Positions 1 through 7,746 of a stretch of DNA of 64,000 bases are shown here, in pieces. A program made the translations under genes and the position numbers. This DNA comes from Pseudonocardia oceani (lineage in GTDB: Bacteria > Actinomycetota > Actinomycetes > Mycobacteriales > Pseudonocardiaceae), in the NCBI RefSeq assembly GCF_019263585.2, contig NZ_JADQDF010000001.1, positions 2,046,001-2,110,000 of the forward strand. Direction: 5' to 3'. The notes below the pieces were generated by a model. The model did no database searches and was not told the origin of the DNA. It saw nothing but the letters and a program-made list of their open reading frames with translations. Positions within the stretch are counted from its first letter, which is position 1; every line of letters starts with the position of its first letter.

Positions 1-260
1 ATCGCCAGGACGCTGCCGGCACCGGTCTGGCTCTGCGCGCCGAACTGGCGGGTGAGCTCGCCGAGCAGCAGCGCGATCGTGGCGCCGAACGGGATCGTGA
101 ACAGCGCCGTGGGCAGCGCGGAGACCTTGGTGACGAACCAGGTCTGCTCGATGTACTCACGCAGCTGGAACGGCGGCTTGAACGCGCTGACGACGACGTC
201 GGCGCCGAGGGAGAACAGGCGCCCGACCGGGGTCAGCGCCCGGGTGAGCGGAGCGGTCAC
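1..260 (-). CDS. MlaE/YrbE-family ABC permease (partial, 3' end outside window)
   Basis: Only the first 86 residues are visible; the gene runs off the left edge. The GTG start overlaps the stop of the upstream ATPase gene (GTGA), so the two are translationally coupled. The fragment reads like the N-terminus of a YrbE/MlaE permease, the inner-membrane channel of Mce-type lipid importers: a short cytoplasmic lead, an amphipathic stretch (PFQLREYIEQTWFV), then the first membrane segment with the family-like run FGATIALLLGEL. Pairing with an Mkl-type ATPase suggests that yrbE and mce genes follow beyond the window. The substrate (lipid or sterol) cannot be told from this fragment. Confidence 0.85.
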   Translation of the reverse strand, partial: MTAPLTRALTPVGRLFSLGADVVVSAFKPPFQLREYIEQTWFVTKVSALPTALFTIPFGATIALLLGELTRQFGAQSQTGAGSVLA

Positions 261-1422
261 GGCCGCATCCCGCGGTGCCGGCCGGGGCCCGGCGGCGGGG
301 ACTGCGGGCCGGGGCCGTTGCCGGGGCCGGCGAACCAGGCGGGCGGACCGTCGCCGGGGCGGATGACGTCGGTGTCGTCGGGCCCCGCGGGGCCGGCCGG
401 GCCGCCGAGCAGGCCCTGCTTGCGCATCGGCAGCGGACCGCCGGCCATCGCGGGCACCGGGTCGTTCGCGTAGCTGCGGCGGATCTCCTCCTGCGCGGCG
501 GCGGGCAGCGTGTGCAGCATCTGCATGACGCGCTCGCGGCGGCGGCCGACGGCCTTGCGCTCGGGCATACCCGGGCTCACCTCGAGCTGCGGCTTCATCT
601 CCGGCAGCCCGGCGAGCTCGCCCGCCTCGGCCATCTCGCGCTGCGCCTGGGCGGTGTCCTTCTCCTCCGACATCCCGATCGGGCCCTGCCGGCGGCCGTT
701 GAGGAACTGGCTGACGACCGGCTCCTCGCTGGTCAGCAGCACCTCCCGCGGCCCGAACATCGACAGGTGCTTGCGGTAGAGCATCCCGATGTTGTCCGGG
801 ACGGTCTGCGCGGTGTTGATGTCGTGGGTGACGATGAGGAACGTGGCGTCGGTCTGCGCGTTCAGGTCGATGATCAGCTGGTTGAGGTAGGCGGTGCGCA
901 CGGGGTCGAGGCCGGAGTCCGGCTCGTCGAACAGGATGATCTCGGGGTCGAGCACCAGCGCGCGGGCCAGCCCGGCGCGCTTGCGCATCCCGCCGGAGAT
1001 CTCGCCCGGCAGCTTCCGCTCGTCGCCGGTGAGCCCGACGAGGTCCATCTTCTCCGCGACGATGTCCTTGATCTGCGCCTCGGACTTCTTCGTGTGCTCG
1101 CGCAGCGGGAAGGCGATGTTGTCGAACAGGTTCATCGACCCGAACAGCGCACCGTCCTGGAACAGCACCCCGAACAGCTTGCGGATCTCGTAGAGCTTCG
1201 ACTCCGAGCAGCGCACGAGGTCGACGCCGTTGATGACGATCGAGCCCTTCTCCGGCTTGAGCAGCCCGATCAGGGTCTTGAGGAACACCGACTTGCCCGT
1301 GCCGACGGGCCCAGCAGCACCGACACCTCGCCCGGCGGCAGCGTCAGGGTGACGTCCGACCAGATGTTCGCGCGGCCGAACGACTTCGAGAGCCCTTCGA
1401 CCTTCACCTCGACACCGGCCAC
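257..1422 (-). pseudogene. Mkl/MceG-type ABC ATPase with a 1-nt frameshift in the Walker A motif
   Basis: ATPase that would energise the Mce/YrbE lipid importer. The start is GTG at 1422 with a GAGGAGG ribosome-binding site 7 nt upstream. The first frame reads MAGVEVKVEGLSKSFGRANI and onward to VSVLLGPS; the sequence then lacks one G (expected GTCGGGCACGGG, observed GTCGGCACGGG, near 1302), and the match continues one frame over as GTGKSVFLKTLIGLL. The rest is intact: Q-loop region, signature LPGEISGGMRKRAGLARAL, Walker B IILFDEPDSGLDPV, H-loop VTHD, then the long C-terminal tail typical of Mkl proteins. With one base restored the protein is 388 aa. A sequencing error in a GGG run is as likely as true inactivation. 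Confidence 0.8.
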
Positions 1423-1652
1423 GGCGCCGCCTCCTCAGTGGTTCCGGGCTGATCGCGGCCGCCGAGCGGGGAGCGGGCGGCCGACTGCCCACAACACCCC
1501 AACGACGGATCGTGAGGTGGGTTACTGACCAGTTGCTGGGAAGACGACAAGTTGGTCCGTTCGCAGGCGGACGTCTCACCCAGCAGGTGTAACCGACGGT
1601 ACCCGCAGGCCAGCGGCTCGCCGTGCGTCACCACCCACGGTGCAGACGTGCT

Positions 1653-1931
1653 CTACCGAGAGTGCGCGCGCACGACCGACTCGACGTCGTCCAAGAGGCC
1701 CGCGAGGACCTCGGGGACGGGTGGCGCGCACGTCTGCTGGAACCCGACGAGCACCGACAGGCCGAGCACCGCGAGCCGCTCGACGACGACCGGGTCGTCC
1801 ACGATCCCGGAGACGACCCACCGCACCGAGGCGCGGCGCTCGTCGTCGACGCGGCGCTGGGCCCGCCCGACGTCGGGGTCGAGCGCCGCCCAGACCCGGA
1901 TCGCGGCCTCCGCGGCGTGCGGGACCGTCAC
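1653..1931 (-). pseudogene. TetR-family regulator remnant (ligand-binding C-terminal part only)
   Basis: An open frame of 92 codons that looks like the C-terminal half of a TetR regulator: helical, with VRWVVSGIVDDPVVVERLAV and PPVPEVLAGLLDDVESVVR near the end. The N-terminal helix-turn-helix domain is absent. At the point where it should begin, the DNA changes into the 5'-truncated P450 on the other strand. The simplest reading is that one deletion removed the 5' halves of two divergent genes. No ribosome-binding site precedes the first ATG. Family assignment rests on overall character only. Confidence 0.55.
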
Positions 1932-1950
1932 CGCCAGAGGCGGCGCACTC

Positions 1951-2400
1951 CACGCTCGCGCTGCACCGCCACCCCGAGCAGAAGGCGCTGCTGCTGGAGG
2001 ACTTCGCGGGCCCCATCGACGGGGCCGTCGACGAGCTCGTGCGCTGGGCGAGCCCGGTGCTGACGTTCCGGCGCACCGCGCGGCGCGACACCGAGCTCCG
2101 CGGGCAGCGGATCGCGGCGGGCGAGAAGGTCGTGCTGTTCTACCGCTCGGGCAACTTCGACGCCGACGTCTTCGCCGACCCCGACCGCTTCGACATCACC
2201 CGCAGCCCCGACCCGCAGATCGGCTTCGGCGGCGGCCCGCACTTCTGCCTGGGCAGCCACCTCGCACGGATGCAGCTGCGGGCGGTCTTCGACGAGCTGC
2301 TGCACCGGCTCCCGACGCTGACCGTCGGCGAGCCGGTGCACCTGGCGGGCAACGTCATCAACGGCATCGAGAGGCTGCCCGCCCGGCTCTGTTCCCTCCG
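1951..2400 (+). pseudogene. Cytochrome P450 remnant (C-terminal third)
   Basis: The frame begins abruptly after the I-helix position (LALHRHPEQ) and retains the K-helix (DELVRWASPVLTFRRT, ExxR-like E..R), the meander (DADVFADPDRFDITR) and the haem loop GFGGGPHFCLGSHLAR with its cysteine, ending NVINGIERLPARL. The first two thirds, including the AGxxT oxygen-binding helix, are missing, and no stop follows the natural end: the frame runs into the 3' end of the next gene. It resembles the intact P450 at 20488-21744 in the same motifs (VRWASPV, NGI). It cannot make a functional enzyme. Confidence 0.8.
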
Positions 2401-2408
2401 GCGACCCC

Positions 2409-3374
2409 TCAGGCTGCGGCCAGCTCGGCCTGGTCCTCGGCGTGGAACCGCTCCTCGAGCGCCTCGGGGGCGGCGTCCACGTCGATGACCCTCAGGTCGG
2501 CGCCGCGCGCGGACTCGATGGCGCCGAGGCGGCGGCCGATCTTGTCCATCGCGTACTCGGCCATCTCGTTCATGTCGACGTCGAACGGCGTGGGCTCGCC
2601 CTCCTCGTACCGCTCGAACGTGCCGGTGACCACGCCCATCGCCGGCACGAGCAGCTCCTGCATGCGCTCGTCGACGGCGTCCCACAGCGAGTCGTCGGCG
2701 GCGACGTGGCGGCGGCAGGTGAACGTGCCCCAGGCCATGTGGCGGCGCTCGTCGTCGCCGATGTGCTTGATCAGCTTCTGCATCCCCGGCAGGATCCCGC
2801 GGCTCTGGCAGACCTTCGACCAGGCGAAGTAACCCGTCAGCGCCAGCGTGCCCTCGACGATGTGGTTGTAGGTCACCGAGGCGCGGACCTGGTTGCGCGG
2901 CGACGGGTCGAGCGCCAGCGCGTACAGGCTGTTCGGGAGCTCGTCGGTGAAGATCTGCATGTAGTGCTCGTTGGACTCGATCTGGTCGTGCAGGTCGCCG
3001 GTCATGCCGACGGCGTCGAACCAGCGGCGGAAGCCCTCGGTGTGCTTGGCCTCCTCGAACACGAACTGCGTCAGGTACATCTCGTCGGCCAGGCGGCCCT
3101 CGGCGGCCATCGCGGCGACGAAGGGCTGCAGGTCCTGCGTCACCGACTCCTCGCCCGCAATGAACTGCGCGGCCAGGCTGACCGTCATGTCGCGCTCGGC
3201 GTCGGTCATCGCGGCGATGTCGCGCGCGTCCTGGGTGAAGTCGATGTCGGCGGGGTTCCAGTGCTTGGCGTTGCCCTTGGAGAACAGCCGCATCGGGAAC
3301 GAGTCGAAGTTGAGCCCGCCCGTCCCGAGGGTGGCGAAACCGGTGCGCTTGCCGTGCTCGATCGATCGCGTCAT
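2409..3374 (-). CDS. R2-like ligand-binding oxidase (R2lox, Mn/Fe family)
   Basis: 321 aa, close to the roughly 310-320 aa of mycobacterial R2lox. ATG start with GGAGG 7 nt upstream. The ferritin-like metal ligands are all visible: Glu in FIAGEESVTQDLQP, Glu and His in FEEAKHTEGFRRWF, Glu in HIVEGTLALTGYFAW, and Glu and His in GDDERRHMAWG. Family knowledge: these proteins resemble ribonucleotide reductase R2 but bind a long-chain fatty acid, assemble a Mn/Fe centre and do two-electron oxidation; the physiological substrate is not settled. It lies 26 nt downstream of an alcohol dehydrogenase on the same strand, so co-transcription is likely and an oxidised lipid or alcohol substrate is plausible (inference). 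Confidence 0.9.
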   Translation of the reverse strand: MTRSIEHGKRTGFATLGTGGLNFDSFPMRLFSKGNAKHWNPADIDFTQDARDIAAMTDAERDMTVSLAAQFIAGEESVTQDLQPFVAAMAAEGRLADEMYLTQFVFEEAKHTEGFRRWFDAVGMTGDLHDQIESNEHYMQIFTDELPNSLYALALDPSPRNQVRASVTYNHIVEGTLALTGYFAWSKVCQSRGILPGMQKLIKHIGDDERRHMAWGTFTCRRHVAADDSLWDAVDERMQELLVPAMGVVTGTFERYEEGEPTPFDVDMNEMAEYAMDKIGRRLGAIESARGADLRVIDVDAAPEALEERFHAEDQAELAAA

Positions 3375-3400
3375 CGCAGACCTCCGTGTGCTCGTGCTCG

Positions 3401-4507
3401 TCAGTACCGGATCAGGCCGCGGATGTTGCGGCCCTCGCGCATGTCGTCGTAACCCTGGTTGATCTCCTCCAGGGAGTACTCGTGGGTGATCAGCTCGTCG
3501 AGCTTGAGCTGGCCCAGGTTGTACATCTCCAGCAGTCGGGGCACGTCGTGCTGGCCGTTGGAGCTGCCGAACAGGGCGCCGCGGATCTGCTTCTCGTAGA
3601 GCGTGAGGTCGAGCAGCGACAGCGACGCGGTCTCCTCGTCGGGGTGGCCCAGCGCCGTCACGACGACGCGACCCTTCTTGCCGACGAGCTGCAGCGCGGG
3701 CTGCAGGTAGGAGCCCTCGGCGACGCCCGTCGTCAGGATGGCGGCGTCGGCGAGCTGGCCGCGGGTGAGGGTGGAGACGGTGTTCCACGCCTCGTCCATG
3801 CTCGCGGCGACGTGCGTGGCGCCCAGCTCGAGGGCCTTCTCGCGCTTGAACGCCACCGGGTCGACGGCGACGACGTAGCGGCAGCCCGCGACCTTCGCGC
3901 CCTGCACGGCGTTGGCCCCGATACCGCCGACGCCGATGACGACCGCGGTGTCGCCGGCCCGCAGGTCGGCGGTGCGCACGGCCGAGCCGAAGCCCGTCGT
4001 GACGCCGCAGCCGACGAGCGCGGCCAGGTGCAGCGGGAACCCCTCGTCGATCTTCACGACCGACTTCACCGGCACGACGGTGTGCCGCGCGAACGTGCCG
4101 AGCAGGCACATCTGGCCGACGTCCTCGCCGCGCGCGTGGAAGCGGTAGGTGCCGTCGAGCTGCGGGCCCAGCGTGGCGCCGGCGCCGTCGTCGCAGAGCG
4201 AGGTGTAGCCGCGCACGCAGTACGAGCAGCGCCCGCAGCTGGGCAGGAACGTCATGACGACCGGGTCGCCGACGGCCACGTCGGTGACGCCGGGACCGGT
4301 CTCGAGGACCCGCCCGGCCCCCTCGTGCCCGCCGACCATCGGGAACCCGACCGGCAGGTCACCGGTGACGAGGTGCTCGTCGGAGTGGCACAGCCCGCTC
4401 GCCGCGAGCTCCACCAGCACCTCGCCGGCGTTCGGCGGGTCGAGCTCGACCTCCTCGACCTCCCACTTGCCGCCCTGCTCCCACAACACCGCCGCCTGCG
4501 TCCGCAT
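3401..4507 (-). CDS. NDMA-dependent type alcohol dehydrogenase (zinc, NAD)
   Basis: 368 aa medium-chain dehydrogenase, starting at ATG 4507 (MRTQAAVLWEQGGKW). Catalytic zinc ligands: Cys in SGLCHSDEH and His in GGHEGAG. The structural zinc lobe is CGRCSYCVRGYTSLC. The Rossmann fold is GVGGIGANAVQGAKVAG, followed by Asp in VVAVDPV, which suggests NAD. The overall pattern matches the actinobacterial N,N-dimethyl-4-nitrosoaniline-dependent family, in which the nicotinamide cofactor stays bound and mycofactocin is usually the electron carrier (established for the family, not shown here). It is the first gene of a two-gene unit with R2lox; longer in-frame starts upstream lack family similarity. 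Confidence 0.9.
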   Translation of the reverse strand: MRTQAAVLWEQGGKWEVEEVELDPPNAGEVLVELAASGLCHSDEHLVTGDLPVGFPMVGGHEGAGRVLETGPGVTDVAVGDPVVMTFLPSCGRCSYCVRGYTSLCDDGAGATLGPQLDGTYRFHARGEDVGQMCLLGTFARHTVVPVKSVVKIDEGFPLHLAALVGCGVTTGFGSAVRTADLRAGDTAVVIGVGGIGANAVQGAKVAGCRYVVAVDPVAFKREKALELGATHVAASMDEAWNTVSTLTRGQLADAAILTTGVAEGSYLQPALQLVGKKGRVVVTALGHPDEETASLSLLDLTLYEKQIRGALFGSSNGQHDVPRLLEMYNLGQLKLDELITHEYSLEEINQGYDDMREGRNIRGLIRY

Positions 4508-4594
4508 GGGGGAAGCATGGCGGGCCGGTCGGCGGAGCACAGCGGTCCGGGAGTTCCGCCCCTGGCCCGGAGGTGCCACCGAGGACCCCGCGAG

Positions 4595-4636
4595 TCGGGG
4601 TCTCGTGGTGGGCGTGTCGGGGTCTCGTGGTGGGCG
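4595..4636. repeat. Two 20-bp direct repeats, 22-bp period
   Basis: The unit TCGGGGTCTCGTGGTGGGCG occurs at 4595-4614 and again at 4617-4636, separated by 2 bp, in the intergenic gap between the start of the alcohol dehydrogenase gene and the end of the histidine kinase gene (both minus strand). A related string follows in inverse sense near 4660-4680. It could be part of a terminator or a regulator site for the dehydrogenase operon; no function is assigned. Confidence 0.7.
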
Positions 4637-4681
4637 CAGCGGGAGCGCGACACGGTCGCACCCACACCCCGACCCGCGGGT

Positions 4682-5950
4682 CTAGGGCGGGGGGAGGGGG
4701 AGGTCCAGGTGGGCCACCAGGCCGCCGCCGTCGCGGGGGCGCAGGCTCAGCTCCCCGTCCATCGCCGCCACCAGCGCCTCGACGATCCACAGGCCCAGCC
4801 CGGCCGTGCCCCGCCGCTCCCCCAGCGCCACGCCCTTCGCCGTCACCACACCCTCCTGCCCGGGCGGGAGGCCGGGGCCACGGTCACGGACCTCCGCGAC
4901 CAGCCGCCCCTCGGCGTAGCGCAGGGCCAGCTCGACGGGGGCGTCGCCGCTGTGCCGCGCCGCGTTCTCGACGAGGTTGGTGAGCACTCGGCGCAGGCGC
5001 TGGGGGTCGCACCGCACGGCCGCCCCCTCCGGTTCGACCGACGGCCGGCGCCGCTCCGCCGCGACCCCGGCCGAGTCCAGCACCGCGTCGGCCAGCTCCG
5101 AGAGCGGCACGACCCGCGCCCGCACCCGCCCGATCGGGCTCCCGTCGGTGACGGCGACGTCGGCGAGGCCGTCGAGCATGTCGCGCAGGTGCACGGCGTG
5201 CTCGGCCAGCAGCCGCGTCGCGAGCTCCCGCGACGGCTCGGACAGCCGGCCCGCGACGAGGTCGGCGGTCAGGGCCGTCAGCGAGGCGACCGGCGTGCGG
5301 AACTCGTGCAGCACCACCCGCACCCCGTCGAGGCGGGCCTGCTGCGCGGACAGCAGCCGGGCGCGCAGGTCGCGCTCCTCCAGGAACGCCTCGTGCTCGG
5401 CCAGCGCCCGGGCCCGCGACACCGCCGCCGCCTCCAGCTGCCGCTCCAGCAGCTGCACCAGCGCCCCGACCAGCACCGACGCCGCGACGAGGAACGCGGT
5501 CCACCAGGCGCCGGTGAGCCAGCGGTCGGCGAGCGGGACGTCGGGGTCGGACCCGAGCACCGCGGCCAGCGTGAACCCCGCCCCCGCGACGACGGCCGCG
5601 AGCCGCCCCGCCACCGCCCCGCCCCGCACCGACGCCGCGATGACGACCAGCGGCAGCATCGCGACCATGATGCTCTCCGCGCCCCCGGTCAGCCCGCACG
5701 CGACGAGCACCAGCACCCCGTCGACGACGGTCGCGACGCGCGGCGGCAGCACCTGCCGGCCCCGGAACTCCGCGACGGCCAGCACCACGGCGTAGACCAG
5801 CGCGGCCAGCACGATCGCCGCCAGCGGGGGCAGCGGCCCGCGCGCGAGCTGCGGCCCGGCCGCCAGCGCCACCCCGACCGCCACCACCGTCACGACCCGG
5901 ATGACGACCGCCGCGCGGTCCTCCGTCGTGCGCCCACCGACCGTCTGCAC
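4682..5950 (-). CDS. Sensor histidine kinase with N-terminal membrane domain
   Basis: 422 aa from GTG 5950. The N-terminal ~170 residues form about six hydrophobic helices with very short loops, so the sensed signal is probably in or at the membrane. A coiled linker (LERQLEAAAVSRARALAEHE) follows, then the H-box VLHEFRTPVASLTALTADL with the phospho-accepting His, the N-box NLVENAARHS, G1 DRGPGLP and G2 GTAGLGLWIVEALV. A response regulator gene is divergent with only 37 bp between starts, so the two are very probably partners sharing one promoter region. The start choice is by position and coding character; a longer N-terminus would enter the regulator's promoter. Confidence 0.85.
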   Translation of the reverse strand: MQTVGGRTTEDRAAVVIRVVTVVAVGVALAAGPQLARGPLPPLAAIVLAALVYAVVLAVAEFRGRQVLPPRVATVVDGVLVLVACGLTGGAESIMVAMLPLVVIAASVRGGAVAGRLAAVVAGAGFTLAAVLGSDPDVPLADRWLTGAWWTAFLVAASVLVGALVQLLERQLEAAAVSRARALAEHEAFLEERDLRARLLSAQQARLDGVRVVLHEFRTPVASLTALTADLVAGRLSEPSRELATRLLAEHAVHLRDMLDGLADVAVTDGSPIGRVRARVVPLSELADAVLDSAGVAAERRRPSVEPEGAAVRCDPQRLRRVLTNLVENAARHSGDAPVELALRYAEGRLVAEVRDRGPGLPPGQEGVVTAKGVALGERRGTAGLGLWIVEALVAAMDGELSLRPRDGGGLVAHLDLPLPPP

Positions 5951-5973
5951 CGCGACAGCATGCCCGGTGCCGC

Positions 5974-5979
5974 TAGAGT
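5974..5979 (+). promoter_or_regulatory. -10 element of a probable leaderless promoter
   Basis: TAGAGT lies 8 nt before the GTG start of the response regulator. That spacing puts transcription start at or next to the start codon, so the transcript is probably leaderless, as is common in actinobacteria. There is no Shine-Dalgarno sequence in the gap, which agrees. Confidence 0.5.
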
Positions 5980-5987
5980 CGCCGACC

Positions 5988-6659
5988 GTGCGCGACGGCC
6001 GGTACGTCGTGGTCATCGTCGACGACCACGCCCTGTTCTCGCAGGGCCTCGCCCTGCTGCTGGAGTCGCGCGCCGGGGACCGGTTCGTCGTCGCCGGCTC
6101 GACCACCGCGGGCGAGGAGGCGGTGGCGCTCGTCGGGCGCGAGGCCGCCGACATCGCGATCGTCGACCTCGCCCTGCCCCCGCTCGGCGGCGTCGAGACC
6201 ATCCGCCGCATCGGCGCCGCCTACCCGGCCACCCACGTGCTGGCCCTCTCGGGCACCGACGACCTCGGCCTCGCCACGACGGCGCTGCGGGCCGGGGCGG
6301 CGGGGTTCCTCGGCAAGTCGGCCGACCCGGACGTGCTGGTCGCGCCGCTGCTGGCGATCGTCGCGGGCGTGCGCGTCGTCCGCCCGGACCTCCTCGACGC
6401 CCTGCTGGTGGCGGGCGACCGCACCGGCGACGGCCTCATGGAGCGCCTCGGCCCCCGCGACGTCGCGCTGTGGCGGCTGCTCGCGCGCGGGCTGGAGACC
6501 AGCGAGATCGCCAAGCCGATGCTGGTCAGCGAGCGCACCGCGAAGCGCATGATCGCCTCCCTGCTGCACCGCCTGGGCGCCGCCAACCGCATCGAGGCCG
6601 CCGCGATGGCCGGGCGCTACGGCCTGCTCGACGACGGCGACGAGCCCCGCAGCCGCTGA
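5988..6659 (+). CDS. NarL/FixJ-type response regulator
   Basis: 223 aa from GTG 5988. The receiver domain (about 5-120) carries the acidic pair in VVIVDDHALFSQGL, the phospho-acceptor Asp in DIAIVDLALPPLGG and the conserved Lys in GFLGKSADPDVL. The C-terminal LuxR-type HTH (about 150-215) reads LGPRDVALWRLLARGLETSE then SERTAKRMIASLLHRLGAAN. The divergent sensor kinase is the obvious partner. The HTH is somewhat divergent from the classical LTxRE consensus but the spacing is preserved. Confidence 0.9.
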   Translation: MRDGRYVVVIVDDHALFSQGLALLLESRAGDRFVVAGSTTAGEEAVALVGREAADIAIVDLALPPLGGVETIRRIGAAYPATHVLALSGTDDLGLATTALRAGAAGFLGKSADPDVLVAPLLAIVAGVRVVRPDLLDALLVAGDRTGDGLMERLGPRDVALWRLLARGLETSEIAKPMLVSERTAKRMIASLLHRLGAANRIEAAAMAGRYGLLDDGDEPRSR

Positions 6660-6790
6660 CACCCGCCGCTGACACCCGGGCGGCCGACCCTGGCCCGGGC
6701 GGGCCGCGGATGGCCCGTTCGTGGTCGTGTGCACCGCGCGCGGCTGCGCCAGACTCCCCCTGACCAGCACCGATCGACGAAGGGGCCGAC

Positions 6791-7201
6791 GTGGCGGCGT
6801 TCAGCAGCGAGGCAGAGGTCTACGAGTTCCTGGGCGGGGTGTTCCGGCGCGGGATGGGTGACGCCGACCTCGTCGCGAAGCTCGAACCCACCGGCATCGT
6901 CCTGCGCATCACCTACACCGACCCGGACGCGGTGATCACCGTCGACATGCCGGGCAAGGAGGTCCACCAGGGCGCGGGCCTCGGGCCCGAGCCCAACGTC
7001 GAGCTGTTCATGACCGCCGACACCGGCAACCGGTTCTGGCTCGGCAAGGTGGTCCTCCCGGTGGCGCTGGCCAAGGGCCAGGTCCGCGCGAAGGGACCTG
7101 TGGCCAAGCTGCTCAAGGTCCTGCCGCTGGCCAAGCAGATGTTCGGGCCGTACCGGGAGCACCTGGAGTCGGCGGGCCGCACCGATCTCCTGAACGCCTG
7201 A
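6791..7201 (+). CDS. SCP2 sterol-binding-domain protein
   Basis: 136 aa, GTG start with AAGGGG about 6 nt upstream. The whole length fits a single SCP2 fold: alternating strands with VLRITYTDPDAVITVDM, the helix LFMTADTGNRFWLGKV, and the C-terminal hydrophobic helix GPVAKLLKVLPLAKQMFGPY that usually lines the lipid tunnel. Proteins of this kind bind sterols or fatty acyl chains. It is monocistronic, following the response regulator by about 130 bp; with the Mce ATPase and lipid enzymes nearby it may serve lipid metabolism (inference). Confidence 0.75.
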   Translation: MAAFSSEAEVYEFLGGVFRRGMGDADLVAKLEPTGIVLRITYTDPDAVITVDMPGKEVHQGAGLGPEPNVELFMTADTGNRFWLGKVVLPVALAKGQVRAKGPVAKLLKVLPLAKQMFGPYREHLESAGRTDLLNA

Positions 7202-7263
7202 GGGTCACCCGTTCCGGTGGCCGACCGCGCTGTCCGCGCAGGTCGGCCGCATACTCCGCGATC

Positions 7264-7527
7264 ATGGACCAGGTGTGGCTCGACGTGCGGATGTGGACGG
7301 GGCTCCAGGGCAACTTCCACCCCTTGACCGACGTCGTCTGCGACGCGCCCGAGCCGCTGCCCGACCTCGTCGACGACTGGCAGCGGTGGGCGTGGGACCA
7401 CCTCGGGGCCGTCGCGACGCACGAGGGCTGGCAGCCCGGGCGCTACCACTACAGCGCCGAGCAGCGCGACGACGGCGGGCACACGCTCGCCGTCTTCGCC
7501 CGCGGCACCTGGGACTGGAACACCTGA
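7264..7527 (+). CDS. Hypothetical protein, 87 aa, Trp/Asp-rich
   Basis: Not recognised. ATG start, no cysteine pair beyond one Cys, rich in Trp and Asp (MDQVWLDVRMWTGLQGNFH at the start, FARGTWDWNT at the end), no membrane segment or signal peptide. Codon use has the GC-rich third positions of the neighbours, so it is probably real. Its last 79 bases overlap, in opposite sense, the 3' end of the small membrane-protein ORF at 7449-7685. Confidence 0.6.
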   Translation: MDQVWLDVRMWTGLQGNFHPLTDVVCDAPEPLPDLVDDWQRWAWDHLGAVATHEGWQPGRYHYSAEQRDDGGHTLAVFARGTWDWNT

Positions 7528-7685
7528 CGCGCGGCCCGCGCGAGGCGGACGAGGTCGCCGCGCGGGGTGGCCCGGCGGCGCGGCGGGGGCAGCTCGCCCG
7601 GCGGCAGCCGGCGGCTGTCGACGCCGTAGCGCGGCGCCGCGAGCGCGATCAGGACGAGAACGGTGAGCAGCATCCACATCTCCAT
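7449..7685 (-). CDS. Small membrane protein, divergent from the MocR regulator
   Basis: 78 codons beginning MEMWMLLTVLVLIALAAPRY, a single N-terminal membrane helix followed by GVDSRRLPPGELPPP and a basic tail. Short proteins of this shape (one helix, then a V/FDSR sequence) are common orphans in actinobacteria. The 5' end is 61 bp from the MocR start across a palindromic site, so the two may share regulation. The last ~25 codons overlap the convergent 87-aa gene and may be read-through past an eroded stop. Confidence 0.45.
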   Translation of the reverse strand: MEMWMLLTVLVLIALAAPRYGVDSRRLPPGELPPPRRRATPRGDLVRLARAARQVFQSQVPRAKTASVCPPSSRCSAL

Positions 7686-7703
7686 GACGCCATCGTCACC
7701 CTG

Positions 7704-7728
7704 ATTGGCCTTGGCCCACAGGGCCAAT
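7704..7728. promoter_or_regulatory. Palindromic operator candidate upstream of MocR
   Basis: Nested inverted repeats between two divergent genes: TTGGCCC-ACA-GGGCCAA at 7711-7727 (7-bp perfect arms) inside ATTGGCC (7704-7710) ... GGCCAAT (7722-7728). It lies 19 bp before the MocR start codon. MocR/PdxR regulators often bind sites in the divergent promoter next to their own gene, so this is the likely self-operator (inference). Confidence 0.55.
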
Positions 7729-7746
7729 TCCGGAAAGGTGGACTTC

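Noticed and set aside
3386..6763. 1125-codon open frame on the plus strand
   Set aside because: It lies antisense to the alcohol dehydrogenase and histidine kinase genes; composition is Arg/His/Gln/Gly-rich with no family features, as expected for a shadow frame in high-GC DNA.
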